From Peronospora farinosa (lineage: Eukaryota; Oomycota; Peronosporomycetes; Peronosporales; Peronosporaceae), in contig CANTFK010000710.1 in assembly GCA_947646735.1 (NCBI GenBank), positions 1-64,000 on the forward strand: 64,000 nucleotides of DNA. The letters are read 5' to 3'. A model generated the notes under the pieces. The model did no database searches and was not told where the DNA came from. It saw nothing but the letters and a program-made list of their open reading frames with translations. A program made the translations under genes and the position numbers. Shown one piece after another: positions 12,163-23,730 of the stretch (positions are counted from its first letter, which is position 1; each line of letters begins with the position of its first letter).

Positions 12163-13274
12163 ATGGCCCTCAGGATGGATTGGGGGGATTTTACTCACCT
12201 CTTTCAACATCATAGGGAGTTGCCTGATCATTTGGCGCAGGAATTTGGTAAACAAGCCCTGGCTAACCTCTTGAGGTGTCCTCCTGAGCAACATGTTGCT
12301 CAGTTGGAGCAATTCGAGGCGTTTGTGCTCGGACAGCGTAGAAACGCGTCCGAGATAAACAGCCAAGCCACCGCTGAGTCAATCACTAAGACTCAGGATG
12401 AGCTTAGGCTTGAGCAGGCACGTAATGAGGCGCTCAACAGAATTGTTGAGACGCTCTCTGCCCGGCCTACTCAACCGAGGCCCATTCGGATGGACCCTCC
12501 GAAGTTCGATGGAACTAGCCCTCACACGATTGTTCACTGGCTATTAGCAGTTGAGCAATGTGGAGTGGCTCAGCTCATCGAAGACGACACCAGAATGGTG
12601 TCGTATGCCATGTCCAAATTGCGTGGCAAAGCGTCAGAGTAGGCATACTCTGCGCTGATGGCAAATGATGTTGCAATTTCATAATGGGCGATCTTTAAGG
12701 CAAAGATTCGCGCCATGTATCAGCCGCCTAACAACGAAGTGTTGCTTATGGCGCTCTTCTTTGGAGCACGACGAGCGAAACGCTCTCTGCAAGAATTTGT
12801 GCAGGAGATGCGGTTGCTGTCGGCGTCCATTAATGTTGGTCCGATACCGGAGCGTATCAAGGTGGTCATGTTCATGAACGGACTTAGGCATGGCCCATCG
12901 CGTCAGGCCCTTCTTAGAAAGGTGCCAGCTACGATGGAAGAGGCAATTAACATTGCCTTAGTTGAGGAGCAATCTACAACAGCGCCTCGGCGACAGCCTA
13001 TTACAAGTCGTCGTCCGAGAAGTTGGATGCCACTCCTATGGAGTTAGGCAATGCAGATGTGATCTGCTACAAGTGCGGCAAGCGAGGCCATATGATGGCT
13101 CGCTGCTATGCCAAAGTAGCTGCTGGTGCTAAGGCAGCCAGCAAAAGGTCTCCCAACCCGAAGGGAGGTGTGAAAATCAGCGTGCACGACGCACGGGTTC
13201 AGCACCTGCCAAAGATGGGTCGGGAAATGCGGGAGCGCAGTAGGGGCGGGATGCCCTACTGTCGCGGACTCTGA
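12163..13274 (+). pseudogene. gag: Gypsy-A gag, unit 5 (extra stop)
   Basis: It has the common breaks plus the TCA-to-TAA stop at 12682-12684 that it shares with unit 3. The zinc-knuckle frame is 13023-13274. Confidence 0.85.
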
Positions 13275-13465
13275 AGCTACCCCTAAGCTCAGAGTGATCG
13301 AACAAATGGGTAGCATAGTACCTGGGGTAACGAAAGGTCCAAGTTTGTCCAGCACTCTTGCGTGTGTGGTCAAAGCAACAAAATCTTTGTACCTATTCGG
13401 CTTGTGTCGCTTCGCCGCCTCTCTCAGACTTGCACGTCGTCGACACATCGCTGTATTATCATCAT

Positions 13466-14257
13466 TCATATTTGATGAGACATCACCGTTTGATGGTACA
13501 TCACTATACCGCTGCCTCTTTCTTGTACTCCTTGTAGATACCCTCCATGTGAAAATCCCTTAGTTGACTTTCGAATTTGATACCTTGAGCTTGCTGCACG
13601 AATCTGCTCCTCCAACTCGTCCATATCTTTAGCTGGTGAGTTTCCACACCAGTTCTGCGTTTGGATCAGTCCAAATTCTGGTATCGTGCTGGGTAGACTC
13701 TGTAGCGTATACATCATCATTGTCGTAAACGAGAGCTTGCTTCCATAATCCGCCAGTTCAAGCTCCTTGTTTTTCATCTGACGCAAATGATCCTCGATAT
13801 CACTGTCAGTATTATATCGCATTCGGCGAAGCTCTTCTTCAAGACGTTGCACAGCGTGAAAAGTCGCAACTGTATTTGCTCGATTTTCAAACCGCTTGCA
13901 AAGTGTTGCAAACAGTGCACTTCCTGTCTTCTCCGTCCTATAGAGTTCCGCCAGCTCTGGCGAAAGTGACATCATAATCTCTCGTCGAAGTCTTCTTTCA
14001 AGCTTTTGTAGCTTGGCCTTGCCTTCATCAGTTGAGAGATACTTCCGGCCGATATGACCGCATGCAACATCCCAAAGTTCTTGGTCGATGTCTTGTAGCG
14101 CCATCATCGCCATTTCCTTGTAGGTATGCCAGTACTGACCTTTAAAGTTACGTGGCATGCCATCCTTTGAATACATCTTCACACCTTGTCCGCTATCCTG
14201 AGGAACCATAGTTGGGCTCATAACCCTTGTAATATGCACTTGAGTCACACGATGCAA
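13466..14257 (-). pseudogene. Copia-type gag fragment, unit 5
   Basis: The 1-bp insertion form (263 residues), as in units 3 and 6, without other coding changes that I noticed. Confidence 0.7.
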
Positions 14258-15039
14258 TTTCGGAACTGTCGTTCATTTTTACCATACAACACAAGCCCTA
14301 CTGTCCTAACATACATCTCTTCGTGGCCTATGCCAGTTGGCAAGTACAACCTGGGACTCTGCGTCAGCACGACTCCCCTCTCATACCTTCAACCATGAAG
14401 CACACCAACTGCCATTCACATGCCTTGCCATCCACTGCCAACTGCCAGCAACTTCCACTGTTCTTCAACTTATTCCAACAATGTGACCCACCCTCGTGGT
14501 TGTGATCTCCATGGATGGGTTCGCATTCGACGGGGGTGACGCCCAGTTGGGACTAGGCGTCATGGTGACTTTTCAGACAGACGTCATCAGCGAGCTTATA
14601 TATATTTAAGCTCGCACGTAGCGATACGCTTTTAGAAAGACGCTTCTAGAGAGATGCGTATCCGATCTTTACATTTAACCAATCAGTAGTTAGATTTATA
14701 TTCAATTATTTTCTATTAAATATAAGTCAGTCTTGAATTTGCTAACCTCTTATCACTGCGCACGAGAAGCATGATAAGCTTCTGCGTATCGTAAGTGAAG
14801 CACTTGCTAGGAGTTCGTTGCGAGGTTCTCTTATGCAAATGGCCACAGTTGGTACAGCGCTTCGGCGCCGACCACCACCACCACCGTACGTGGAGGTAAG
14901 ACGGTCTAACCGCTTCCTGACGCTGCTCGAAGGTGTGGGCTCGTAGAACGTGACAGCTTCTTTGAAATTCCCGTCTACACTCGGTAACACTAGTTTTCCT
15001 TCTCATGACCCGTCTCTCTGAGCGAGCGTGTGAGTACGG

Positions 15040-16151
15040 ATGGCCCTCAGGATGGATTGGGGGGATTTTACTCACCTCTTTCAACATCATAGGGAGTTGC
15101 CTGATCATTTGGCGCAGGAATTTGGTAAACAAGCCCTGGCTAACCTCTTGAGGTGTCCTCCTGAGCAACATGTTGCTCAGTTGGAGCAATTCGAGGCGTT
15201 TGTGCTCGGACAGCGTAGAAACGCGTCCGAGATAAACAGCCAAGCCACCGCTGAGTCAATCACTAAGACTCAGGATGAGCTTAGGCTTGAGCAGGCACGT
15301 AATGAGGCGCTCAACAGAATTGTTGAGACGCTCTCTGCCCGGCCTACTCAACCGAGGCCCATTCGGATGGACCCTCCGAAGTTCGATGGAACTAGCCCTC
15401 ACACGATTGTTCACTGGCTATTAGCAGTTGAGCAATGTGGAGTGGCTCAGCTCATCGAAGACGACACCAGAATGGTGTCGTATGCCATGTCCAAATTGCG
15501 TGGCAAAGCGTCAGAGTAGGCATACTCTGCGCTGATGGCAAATGATGTTGCAATTTCATCATGGGCGATCTTTAAGGCAAAGATTCGCGCCATGTATCAG
15601 CCGCCTAACAACGAAGTGTTGCTTATGGCGCTCTTCTTTGGAGCACGACGAGCGAAACGCTCTCTGCAAGAATTTGTGCAGGAGATGCGGTTGCTGTCGG
15701 CGTCCATTAATGTTGGTCCGATACCGGAGCGTATCAAGGTGGTCATGTTCATGAACGGACTTAGGCATGGCCCATCGCGTCAGGCCCTTCTTAGAAAGGT
15801 GCCAGCTACGATGGAAGAGGCAATTAACATTGCCTTAGTTGAGGAGCAATCTACAACAGCGCCTCGGCGACAGCCTATTACAAGTCGTCGTCCGAGAAGT
15901 TGGATGCCACTCCTATGGAGTTAGGCAATGCAGATGTGATCTGCTACAAGTGCGGCAAGCGAGGCCATATGATGGCTCGCTGCTATGCCAAAGTAGCTGC
16001 TGGTGCTAAGGCAGCCAGCAAAAGGTCTCCCAACCCGAAGGGAGGTGTGAAAATCAGCGTGCACGACGCACGGGTTCAGCACCTGCCAAAGATGAGTCGG
16101 GAAATGCGGGAGCGCAGTAGGGGCGGGATGCCCTACTGTCGCGGACTCTGA
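15040..16151 (+). pseudogene. gag: Gypsy-A gag, unit 6
   Basis: It has the common breaks without the extra stop. One Gly-to-Ser substitution lies after the zinc knuckle (near 16094). Confidence 0.85.
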
Positions 16152-16342
16152 AGCTACCCCTAAGCTCAGAGTGATCGAACAAATGGGTAGCATAGTACCT
16201 GGGGTAACGAAAGGTCCAAGTTTGTCCAGCACTCTTGCGTGTGTGGTCAAAGCAACAAAATCTTTGTACCTATTCGGCTTGTGTCGCTTCGCCGCCTCTC
16301 TCAGACTTGCACGTCGTCGACACATCGCTGTATTATCATCAT

Positions 16343-17134
16343 TCATATTTGATGAGACATCACCGTTTGATGGTACATCACTATACCGCTGCCTCTTTCT
16401 TGTACTCCTTGTAGATACCCTCCATGTGAAAATCCCTTAGTTGACTTTCGAATTTGATACCTTGAGCTTGCTGCACGAATCTGCTCCTCCAACTCGTCCA
16501 TATCTTTAGCTGGTGAGTTTCCACACCAGTTCTGCGTTTGGATCAGTCCAAATTCTGGTATCGTGCTGGGTAGACTCTGTAGCGTATACATCATCATTGT
16601 CGTAAACGAGAGCTTGCTTCCATAATCCGCCAGTTCAAGCTCCTTGTTTTTCATCTGACGCAAATGATCCTCGATATCACTGTCAGTATTATATCGCATT
16701 CGTCGAAGCTCTTCTTCAAGACGTTGCACAGCGTGAAAAGTCGCAACTGTATTTGCTCGATTTTCAAACCGCTTGCAAAGTGTTGCAAACAGTGCACTTC
16801 CTGTCTTCTCCGTCCTATAGAGTTCCGCCAGCTCTGGCGAAAGTGACATCATAATCTCTCGTCGAAGTCTTCTTTCAAGCTTTTGTAGCTTGGCCTTGCC
16901 TTCATCAGTTGAGAGATACTTCCGGCCGATATGACCGCATGCAACATCCCAAAGTTCTTGGTCGATGTCTTGTAGCGCCATCATCGCCATTTCCTTGTAG
17001 GTATGCCAGTACTGACCTTTAAAGTTACGTGGCATGCCATCCTTTGAATACATATTCACACCTTGTCCGCTATCCTGAGGAACCATAGTTGGGCTCATAA
17101 CCCTTGTAATATGCACTTGAGTCACACGATGCAA
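16343..17134 (-). pseudogene. Copia-type gag fragment, unit 6
   Basis: The 1-bp insertion form with two further variants: the one shared with unit 3 (16703) and the Lys-to-Asn change shared with unit 4 (17054). Confidence 0.7.
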
Positions 17135-17355
17135 TTTCGGAACTGTCGTTCATTTTTACCATACAACACAAGCCCTACTGTCCTAACATACATCTCTTCG
17201 TGGCCTATGCCAGTTGGCAAGTACAACCTGGGACTCTGCGTCAGCACGACTCCCCTCTCATACCTTCAACCATGAAGCACACCAACTGCCATTCACATGC
17301 CTTGCCATCCACTGCCAACTGCCAGCAACTTCCACTGTTCTTCAACTTATTCCAA

Positions 17356-19093
17356 CAATGTGACCCACCCTCGTGGTTGTGATCTCCATGGATGGATTCG
17401 CATTCGACGGGGGTGACGCCCAGTTGGGACTAGGCGTCATGGTGACTTTTCAGACAGACGTCATCAGCGAGCTTATATATATTTAAGCTCGCACGTAGCG
17501 ATACGCTTTTAGAAAGACGCTTCTAGAGAGATGCGTATCCGATCTTTACATTTAACCAATCAGTAGTTAGATTTATATTCAATTATTTTCTATTAAATAT
17601 AAGTCAGTCTTGAATTTGCTAACCTCTTATCACTGCGCACGAGAAGCATGATAAGCTTCTGCGTATCGTAAGTGAAGCACTTGCTAGGAGTTCGTTGCGA
17701 GGTTCTCTTATGCAAATGGCCACAGTTGGTACAGCGCTTCGGCGCCGACCACCACCACCACCGTACGTGGAGGTAAGACGGTCTAACCGCTTCCTGACGC
17801 TGCTCGAAGGTGTGGGCTCGTAGAACGTGACAGCTTCTTTGAAATTCCCGTCTACACTCGGTAACACTAGTTTTCCTTCTCATGACCCGTCTCTCTGAGC
17901 GAGCGTGTGAGTACGGATGGCCCTCAGGATGGATTGGGGGGATTTTACTCACCTCTTTCAACATCATAGGGAGTTGCCTGATCATTTGGCGCAGGAATTT
18001 GGTAAACAAGCCCTGGCTAACCTCTTGAGGTGTCCTCCTGAGCAACATGTTGCTCAGTTGGAGCAATTCGAGGCGTTTGTGCTCGGACAGCGTAGAAACG
18101 CGTCCGAGATAAACAGCCAAGCCACCGCTGAGTCAATCACTAAGACTCAGGATGAGCTTAGGCTTGAGCAGGCACGTAATGAGGCGCTCAACAGAATTGT
18201 TGAGACGCTCTCTGCCCGGCCTACTCAACCGAGGCCCATTCGGATGGACCCTCCGAAGTTCGATGGAACTAGCCCTCACACGATTGTTCACTGGCTATTA
18301 GCAGTTGAGCAATGTGGAGTGGCTCAGCTCATCGAAGACGACACCAGAATGGTGTCGTATGCCATGTCCAAATTGCGTGGCAAAGCGTCAGAGTAGGCAT
18401 ACTCTGCGCTGATGGCAAATGATGTTGCAATTTCATCATGGGCGATCTTTAAGGCAAAGATTCGCGCCATGTATCAGCCGCCTAACAACGAAGTGTTGCT
18501 TATGGCGCTCTTCTTTGGAGCACGACGAGCGAAACGCTCTCTGCAAGAATTTGTGCAGGAGATGCGGTTGCTGTCGGCGTCCATTAATGTTGGTCCGATA
18601 CCGGAGCGTATCAAGGTGGTCATGTTCATGAACGGACTTAGGCATGGCCCATCGCGTCAGGCCCTTCTTAGAAAGGTGCCAGCTACGATGGAAGAGGCAA
18701 TTAACATTGCCTTAGTTGAGGAGCAATCTACAACAGCGCCTCGGCGACAGCCTATTACAAGTCGTCGTCCGAGAAGTTGGATGCCACTCCTATGGAGTTA
18801 GGCAATGCAGATGTGATCTGCTACAAGTGCGGCAAGCGAGGCCATATGATGGCTCGCTGCTATGCCAAAGTAGCTGCTGGTGCTAAGGCAGCCAGCAAAA
18901 GGTCTCCCAACCCGAAGGGAGGTGTGAAAATCAGCGTGCACGACGCACGGGTTCAGCACCTGCCAAAGATGGGTCGGGAAATGCGGGAGCGCAGTAGGGG
19001 CGGGATGCCCTACTGTCGCGGACTCTGAAGCTACCCCTAAGCTCAGAGTGATCGAACAAATGGGTAGCATAGTACCTGGGGTAACGAAAGGTC
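17356..19093 (+). repeat. Array unit 7, partial (Gypsy-A portion only)
   Basis: This is the Gypsy-A half of the unit (1738 bp). Identity with other units ends at 19093 and the sequence continues in Gypsy-A protease, so this copy marks the native right side of the element. Confidence 0.95.
17917..19028 (+). pseudogene. gag: Gypsy-A gag, unit 7 (linked to pol)
   Basis: This is the only gag copy followed by its own pol. It has the same TAG and frameshift as the other copies and a CCHC knuckle in the frame 18777-19028. After a stop at 19026, gag-pol linker and protease sequence follow, which confirms the Ty3/Gypsy assignment of the whole gag family in the array. Confidence 0.88.
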
Positions 19094-19493
19094 GGACCTC
19101 AACCCTTTTGGTCTATAGCGCTCGAGTACGAGGCTATGACCAAGTGATGACCCTTCTCGTGGATTCGGGTGTATCACAAAACTTTGTGAAACTCGCGGCT
19201 CTGAAATGAATCCGGCAAGTTATGAGTCGCTTTGCCAGGATGGCAAGCGAGGAGAGGCGATCGTTCGTTTAGCGAACGACACGCTCGTCAAATCGGAGGG
19301 AGTTCAAGTTGAACTCGCTTTCAATTTCAGTGACTTCTCTTGTAAAGAGAAGTTCACAGTGCTAGGTATGGAGAGTCCGTATGACCTCATCCTAGGCATA
19401 CCTTGGTTGGCTAAACACCAACCATGGATCTACTGGCGTACACGCACAGTCGTTAACCCTACGCAGGACACCGTAAAGGATGTGCTCCTGTGA
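19029..19493 (+). pseudogene. Gypsy-A aspartic protease (retropepsin)
   Basis: The enzyme would cut the Gag-Pol polyprotein. The catalytic DSG motif appears as LLVDSGVSQNF (about 19153-19185), and the frame 19206-19493 ends with the typical retropepsin strand DLILGIPWLAKHQPWI. A TGA at 19207 and a frame change split the two parts, so it is not intact. It is directly continuous with unit 7 gag. Confidence 0.75.
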
Positions 19494-20326
19494 GAGGCTT
19501 ATATGACTGATGCAGTGTCCAACACAGTCGAGGGTGCGATGACGGCATGTCAATCGGCACCAGGTACTACCCAGATCGAAAAGAGTGGTGTAGTTGGAAG
19601 TGCCCTGACAGGAAGTCAGGTAACGCAACTTCCTACCCATCTCGAGAAACTGGTGTAGTGAATGGGACGATGACAAGTAGTCATGCGTCTTAAGGTCCTG
19701 CACAGAGCCGAGAGCCTGTGGCAGTTGATGGTGGGCGGACAGGAAGTTAATCGCCACAAGAACCGGCACAAAGCCATGAGCCTGGTGCAGATGAAAGGAG
19801 TGCGTTGGCTATAGCAGCAACGACACCTTCTTCTAGGTCAAAGGTCGCGGTGACTCGAACAGCGAGCACCTGACGTATTATGACGATCAAGGCCACGTCG
19901 AAACGATTGACCTTGGATCAGTTTCGGTCAACGAGGAAGGGCATACGAACGAGTTGTTCGAGGCCGTCGAAGACAAAATGCCGGAGGCATTCTCAGTTGA
20001 GTTGCTCCAACTTGTCTTGGCATCTGCCGAGGAGATAGTAAATCTCTCGGAGATGACGTGTGATCTGTTCCTGTCCGAATTGAAGGAAGGAAAGATCCAC
20101 GAGACAGTCGCACCAGTTGGGGGCCCAGAAGAGGGAATGTGGTGGAATGTTGTTCGTCGTCCACAATGGACGAGAGCGTCTTAAAGACCGACAAGAATAA
20201 ACGGTTCGCTGCTCAAGGCTGGGATGCCTTGAAGGACAGCCCGTTCTATGATGTTCTGTGGAAACACCGTGATGGGTTTCCAGCAGAAGTGCCGAGCCGC
20301 CTACCGGCCGATTAGGGGCATCAAGG
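19494..20326 (+). other. Gypsy-A protease-RT linker, decayed
   Basis: About 830 bp between protease and RT. Gypsy-B has a long, poorly conserved linker at the same place. No open frame with recognisable function is seen; short frames occur on both strands. Confidence 0.5.
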
Positions 20327-21148
20327 CAAGAGATTGACCTGGAGCCTGGCACCAAGTATTGTGTGACCAGGCAATGGACGTTGCCGAAGGATCAAGTCGA
20401 TTACATGGATGAGTTCTTCGACAAGCGAGCTAAGGTGGGACATGTACGGAGAAAATCGCCTCACTGCAGCCCGACCTTCTGTGTGCGTAAAGCCACGGGT
20501 GGATGGCGCGTGGTTCATGCTTATAATAAGCTGAACACGGCCACCATTCCAGCTCAAACGCCGATCCCGCGAGAAGATGTTTTGTTGCATTCCATGGGAA
20601 AGTCAACTATCTTTTCCGCGTTGGATCTGAAGGATGGCTACTATCAGGCTCTCATGAGAGATACTGATGTAGCCAAAACGGCAGTAAGCACCCCAAGCGG
20701 TATGCTGTGGGAGTGGCTTGTGATGCCACAAGGGTTGAAAAATGCTCCAGCAACATTCAACCGAGTGGTGGCTCACGTGATGCGTCAGCACCGTGCCTAC
20801 GCGCCCCATTACTTTGACGATGTATTCGTGCATAGTAGGGCGGAGGACGGGCTGAGTGCAATAGAGTCGCACAAGCGCCATTAAGACGCTGTGTTGCAGA
20901 CTTTGAGTGACGACCAATTATGCGTTAACTTGAAAAGGTGCGTCATAGGGGTCCCCGCGATACCTGTGCTGGGATGCATCGTAGGTACACATGGTGTACG
21001 AGCAGACCCAGAAAAGATAAAGGTTATCAAGAAATGACCAGTACCACGTCATGTGAAGGATCTGCGCCAATTCCTATGGCTCGCTAATTACTTGCATAAG
21101 TACAGCAAGAATTATGCGGAGCAGACGAAGCCATTGTCTGACCTTTAA
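20327..21148 (+). pseudogene. Gypsy-A reverse transcriptase
   Basis: The domain copies element RNA into DNA. Visible blocks are SPTFCVRK, GWRVVHAYNKLN, FSALDLKDGYYQ (first catalytic Asp), MPQGLKNAPATFNR and the active-site HYFDDVFVHS at about 20807-20836, where Phe replaces the more usual Val or Ile of YxDD. The frame has in-frame stops at 20882, 21035 and 21146 but no frameshift across this part, so decay is mostly by point mutation. The thumb and connection with GLANY-like text (WLANYLHKYS) follow at about 21076-21110. Confidence 0.85.
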
Positions 21149-21705
21149 AAAAAAGATTCAGAATGGACTTGGTCAAAAGAGCAAGAAGATGCGTTCACTT
21201 CAGTGAAGCAATCTCTTGTAGAGGCACCGGTATTGGCATTGCCAGACGCGGATAAGCCCTTTAGCGTCGTCTGCGATGCAAGCAATTTTGCAACCAGCAG
21301 CGCGCTCATGCAGATGGATGACAACGGCGTTGACCGTGTCATTTCGTATCAGTCTCGGCTTTCGAAAGCCGCAGAGCTGAATTACCCTGTGCATGACAAG
21401 AAGCTACTTATAATTCTAAGTATGCCTTTGTAAAGTTTCGAGTGCACCTCTTGGGCACCGAACCTTTTGTAGTTTATACGGATTACGCATCACTGCGGAT
21501 CGCTATAAATTCACCGCACCTCTCGCCGAGAATGGCAAGATGGCTGGCACTCTTCTCTGAATTTAATTTCAATGCTGAATATAAGCCGGTTAAGTCGATA
21601 GTCTTGGCTGACGCGTTATCGCGCAGACCAGACTTCGAGGCAAGATACAGCAAAGTGTGTCTCGTGCGGAAGCACAAGTTGAGTCGTCAACACTGGCAGC
21701 CATGA
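21149..21705 (+). pseudogene. Gypsy-A RNase H
   Basis: The domain would degrade RNA in the RNA:DNA hybrid. SVVCDASNFA carries the first catalytic Asp (about 21264-21293), PVHDKKLL corresponds to the usual HDKELL block with the Glu position changed to Lys, and VVYTDYASL carries a further Asp. A frame change near 21425 separates the two halves. The C-terminal block ALSRRPD ends the domain before the integrase. Confidence 0.8.
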
Positions 21706-21748
21706 AGGCCTACCATGTGACGAGCTCAATGGCCGCTGATATAAAGGA

Positions 21749-22412
21749 GTGTTACAGTCAGGACGAACATTTTCGCCTGCTGTTGGATCATTTGGTGGAC
21801 GCAAGGTTACCCTTCCGTCGCACCTCAAAGCGAAACTAAATCGCTTTAGTTACAGTGATGGCCTGTTATGGTATCAGCTGTCACCCTGTGATCCCTTGAG
21901 AATCTATGTCCCTCATGACATAGATCTCAAGCTGATGATACTTCACGATTGCCATGATGCGCCATCTAGTGGGCATCTGGGCCGTGAAAAGACATTCGTA
22001 CGACTGTCAGAGGAATTTTTGTGGACCCATCTATACAGGTGGGTGGCCAACTATATTCGCGCTTTTGAAGAGTGTCAGCGCATTAAGCTTACGCCTTCTA
22101 TCAGTGCGCCACTGAAGCCACTGCCAATTCCAACGGATTGCTGGAAGTCAGTCAGTTTGGACTTCATGTTTGGCTTACCGCCTGACCAAAGGCAGGACGG
22201 GCCTCGTTGTCCTTGTAGACAAAGTGAGCAAGATGGTGCATTTGGCACCATGTAGCACAAGATCTCAGGCAAAGAGGATGCCCTCTTGTTTCTGAATCAC
22301 GTTAAACCGACTACACGGGATGCCAGAATCCATAGTATCAGATGGGGATCCGCGTTTTTCGTCAGGTTTTGGGCGTCATGTGTTTGAGTTGCTTGACGCT
22401 GTTGATAACACA
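21749..22412 (+). pseudogene. Gypsy-A integrase, truncated
   Basis: The N-terminal zinc-binding region is present (ILHDCHDAPSSGHLGREKT) but its first Cys is replaced by Phe (RAFEECQRIK). The start of the catalytic core is seen at SLDFMFGLP (about 22155) and, after a frameshift near 22185, at IVSDGDPRF (about 22337). The third catalytic residue and the C-terminal region are missing: a solo LTR begins at 22417 and the sequence beyond it does not resume the integrase. The copy is clearly inactive. Confidence 0.8.
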
Positions 22413-22416
22413 ATAG

Positions 22417-23730
22417 TGTGGTGAAGTGCTTTCTAAGTTATGAAGGACCCAGGGGCCAGTTGGATGAAGGGACAAGGAGCCTTGGGCCAGGGAGAAGGAA
22501 CCACGCACCAGAGAGAAGGAAACGGAGAGAAAGGGAACCTCGGAGTGAAGCGACCGTTGGCTGAGAATGTGAAAGATAAACAAAGGAGAGGTCATGACTA
22601 AAGTACTGTGTAACCGGTACCGAAGGAAGTCGACCATGGACCCCAATAAAAAGTGACCGGTCCTTCATTGGTGAATCCGGTCCCTCATTGGTCGATCCGG
22701 TCCCTCATTGGCCGACCCGGTCCCTAATCGGTCAACCTGATTGGTCGACCTCGGCTTCTCGTCGGTAGACTCGGTCCCTCATTATTCGGCTTGGCCCCTC
22801 GTCGGTAGACCTGGATCCCTCGTCTGTCGACCTCTGACACTCGTCGGTAGACCCGGTTCCTTATTGTTCGACCTGGTTCCCTCGTCGGTTGACCTCGGCC
22901 CCTCGATGTTCAGCCACTCCTGACCAGTTAACACAAGGATCAGACCAGACGACGCAAGGAATCAGAGCTTCAGGCAAGGATAGAGTAAAGGAGTTATAAG
23001 GATAGTAATATACTAGGCTCTACTCAATTTGCGATCTGCTAGGCAAGTCTTCGTCGCGCTGTAAAGTAACTCGAGTCTGGCCACACGTCTGTTCCGGGGA
23101 AGGGATCTATTTGCCCCCATTGAGTACAGGCGTGTGGTTAAACTCTAGTGAGAGCTGAACTCTACGTGGCACGACTTCTTCACCCAACAAGAACTTGCTT
23201 TAAGCTACCACCTGTTCCGGGAAGGGATACATTTTGGCCCCCCGTTGAAGACAGTTGTATAGCGAAGTTTAAGTGCGAATAGAGTCCAGGATATATTTGG
23301 CCTGTGAGCTCGTTCGAGAAGCAACACCCCCCAAGACCCGCTATCGGAAGCGGTTTCCCTCACCTCAAGGTCCGGGAGCAACGTAAAGGTCAGGTAGGTA
23401 ATACCCCTGAAACAAGAAGGAAAAGGTCAGGGATAAGCTCCCTGAAGAATTTGGCTCTAAGTCCACTCTAGACGAGGTCGATCGAGTGGCCACCTACCGG
23501 CCCACGGAGAGAAGCATATCCACTCGAGGCCCCCCAGGTCTACCTCCCTCAAGGCAGACATCTACATCGTCACCAAGTCCTCTGAAGAGTGCAACCCGCC
23601 AGCCGACGGGTACACAAGGTGAGAGAAGGTTCATACGCGGCATCGGGGTACCCCCTCCGACAGTCGGCAGTCCGGCACATTGAGTGGTTTAGGGTCTCAT
23701 CATACAATTTTGAGAACCCACTCTACCACA
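22417..23730 (+). mobile_element. Solo LTR of the Gypsy-C family (1314 bp)
   Basis: It starts TGTGGTGAAGTGC and ends ACCCACTCTACCACA, the reverse complements of the ends of the Gypsy-C LTRs at 29988-30980 and 39007-40922. It is flanked by a 4-bp direct repeat ATAG (22413-22416 and 23731-23734). Its sense direction is +, while Gypsy-C itself is on -. It is longer than the left Gypsy-C LTR because of more minisatellite units and an internal duplication in which a 'GTTCCGGG...AAGGGAT' block occurs at about 23090 and again at about 23213. No internal element sequence lies next to it, so it is a solo LTR. Confidence 0.88.
22650..22915. repeat. Minisatellite inside the solo LTR, about 20-bp unit
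   Basis: Degenerate tandem units of about 20 bp with the pattern 'ggtccctcattggtcgaccc'. There are about 13 units here. The same minisatellite in reverse orientation is in both Gypsy-C LTRs with fewer units. Confidence 0.8.

Larger units (their letters stand above)
11602..14478 (+). repeat. Array unit 5
   Basis: Length 2877 bp because of the 1-bp insertion shared with units 3 and 6. It shares the extra gag stop codon (A at 12683) with unit 3. Confidence 0.95.
14479..17355 (+). repeat. Array unit 6
   Basis: Length 2877 bp. It combines variants of different units: the insertion of units 3 and 5, the T of unit 3 (16703) and the A of unit 4 (17054). Private changes are a G near 14519 in the LTR and a Gly-to-Ser change near 16094 in the zinc-knuckle ORF. 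Confidence 0.95.
98..19093 (+). repeat. Head-to-tail array of a 2.88-kb chimeric Gypsy/Copia unit, 6.6 copies
   Basis: Unit starts are at 98, 2974, 5850, 8726, 11602, 14479 and 17356, giving spacings of 2876 (four times) and 2877 (twice). Each unit has about 1738 bp of Gypsy-A (LTR from base 98, leader, gag) followed by about 1138 bp of a Copia-type element in reverse orientation. The seventh unit stops at 19093, exactly where the others switch to Copia, and continues into Gypsy-A protease. Copies differ at only a few positions each, so amplification is recent. The structure fits a single Gypsy-A into which a Copia fragment plus a second Gypsy-A 5' part were joined, followed by tandem duplication. 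An assembly artefact is possible but is disfavoured by the copy-specific variants. Confidence 0.95.
1..22412 (+). mobile_element. Gypsy-A: Ty3/Gypsy retrotransposon, internally amplified, 3' end missing
   Basis: The order LTR, gag, CCHC zinc knuckle, protease, RT, RNase H, integrase is that of Ty3/Gypsy elements. Base 1 aligns with the second base of the Gypsy-B LTR terminus (TGTAACGG), so the window probably starts one base inside the 5' LTR. The segment 98-19093 is a tandem array of the 5' part of this element fused to a Copia fragment; after it the element continues through pol and stops inside the integrase at a solo LTR. No 3' LTR or polypurine tract is seen. Every coding part has stops or frameshifts, so the element is dead as an autonomous unit. 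Its RT and RNase H resemble those of Gypsy-B, so the two are likely the same lineage. Confidence 0.85.

Noticed and set aside
98..19093. The array as a simple assembly artefact
   Set aside because: Copies have different private variants, two lengths and distinct left and right junctions; an artificial duplication would give identical copies. It remains worth confirming with long reads.
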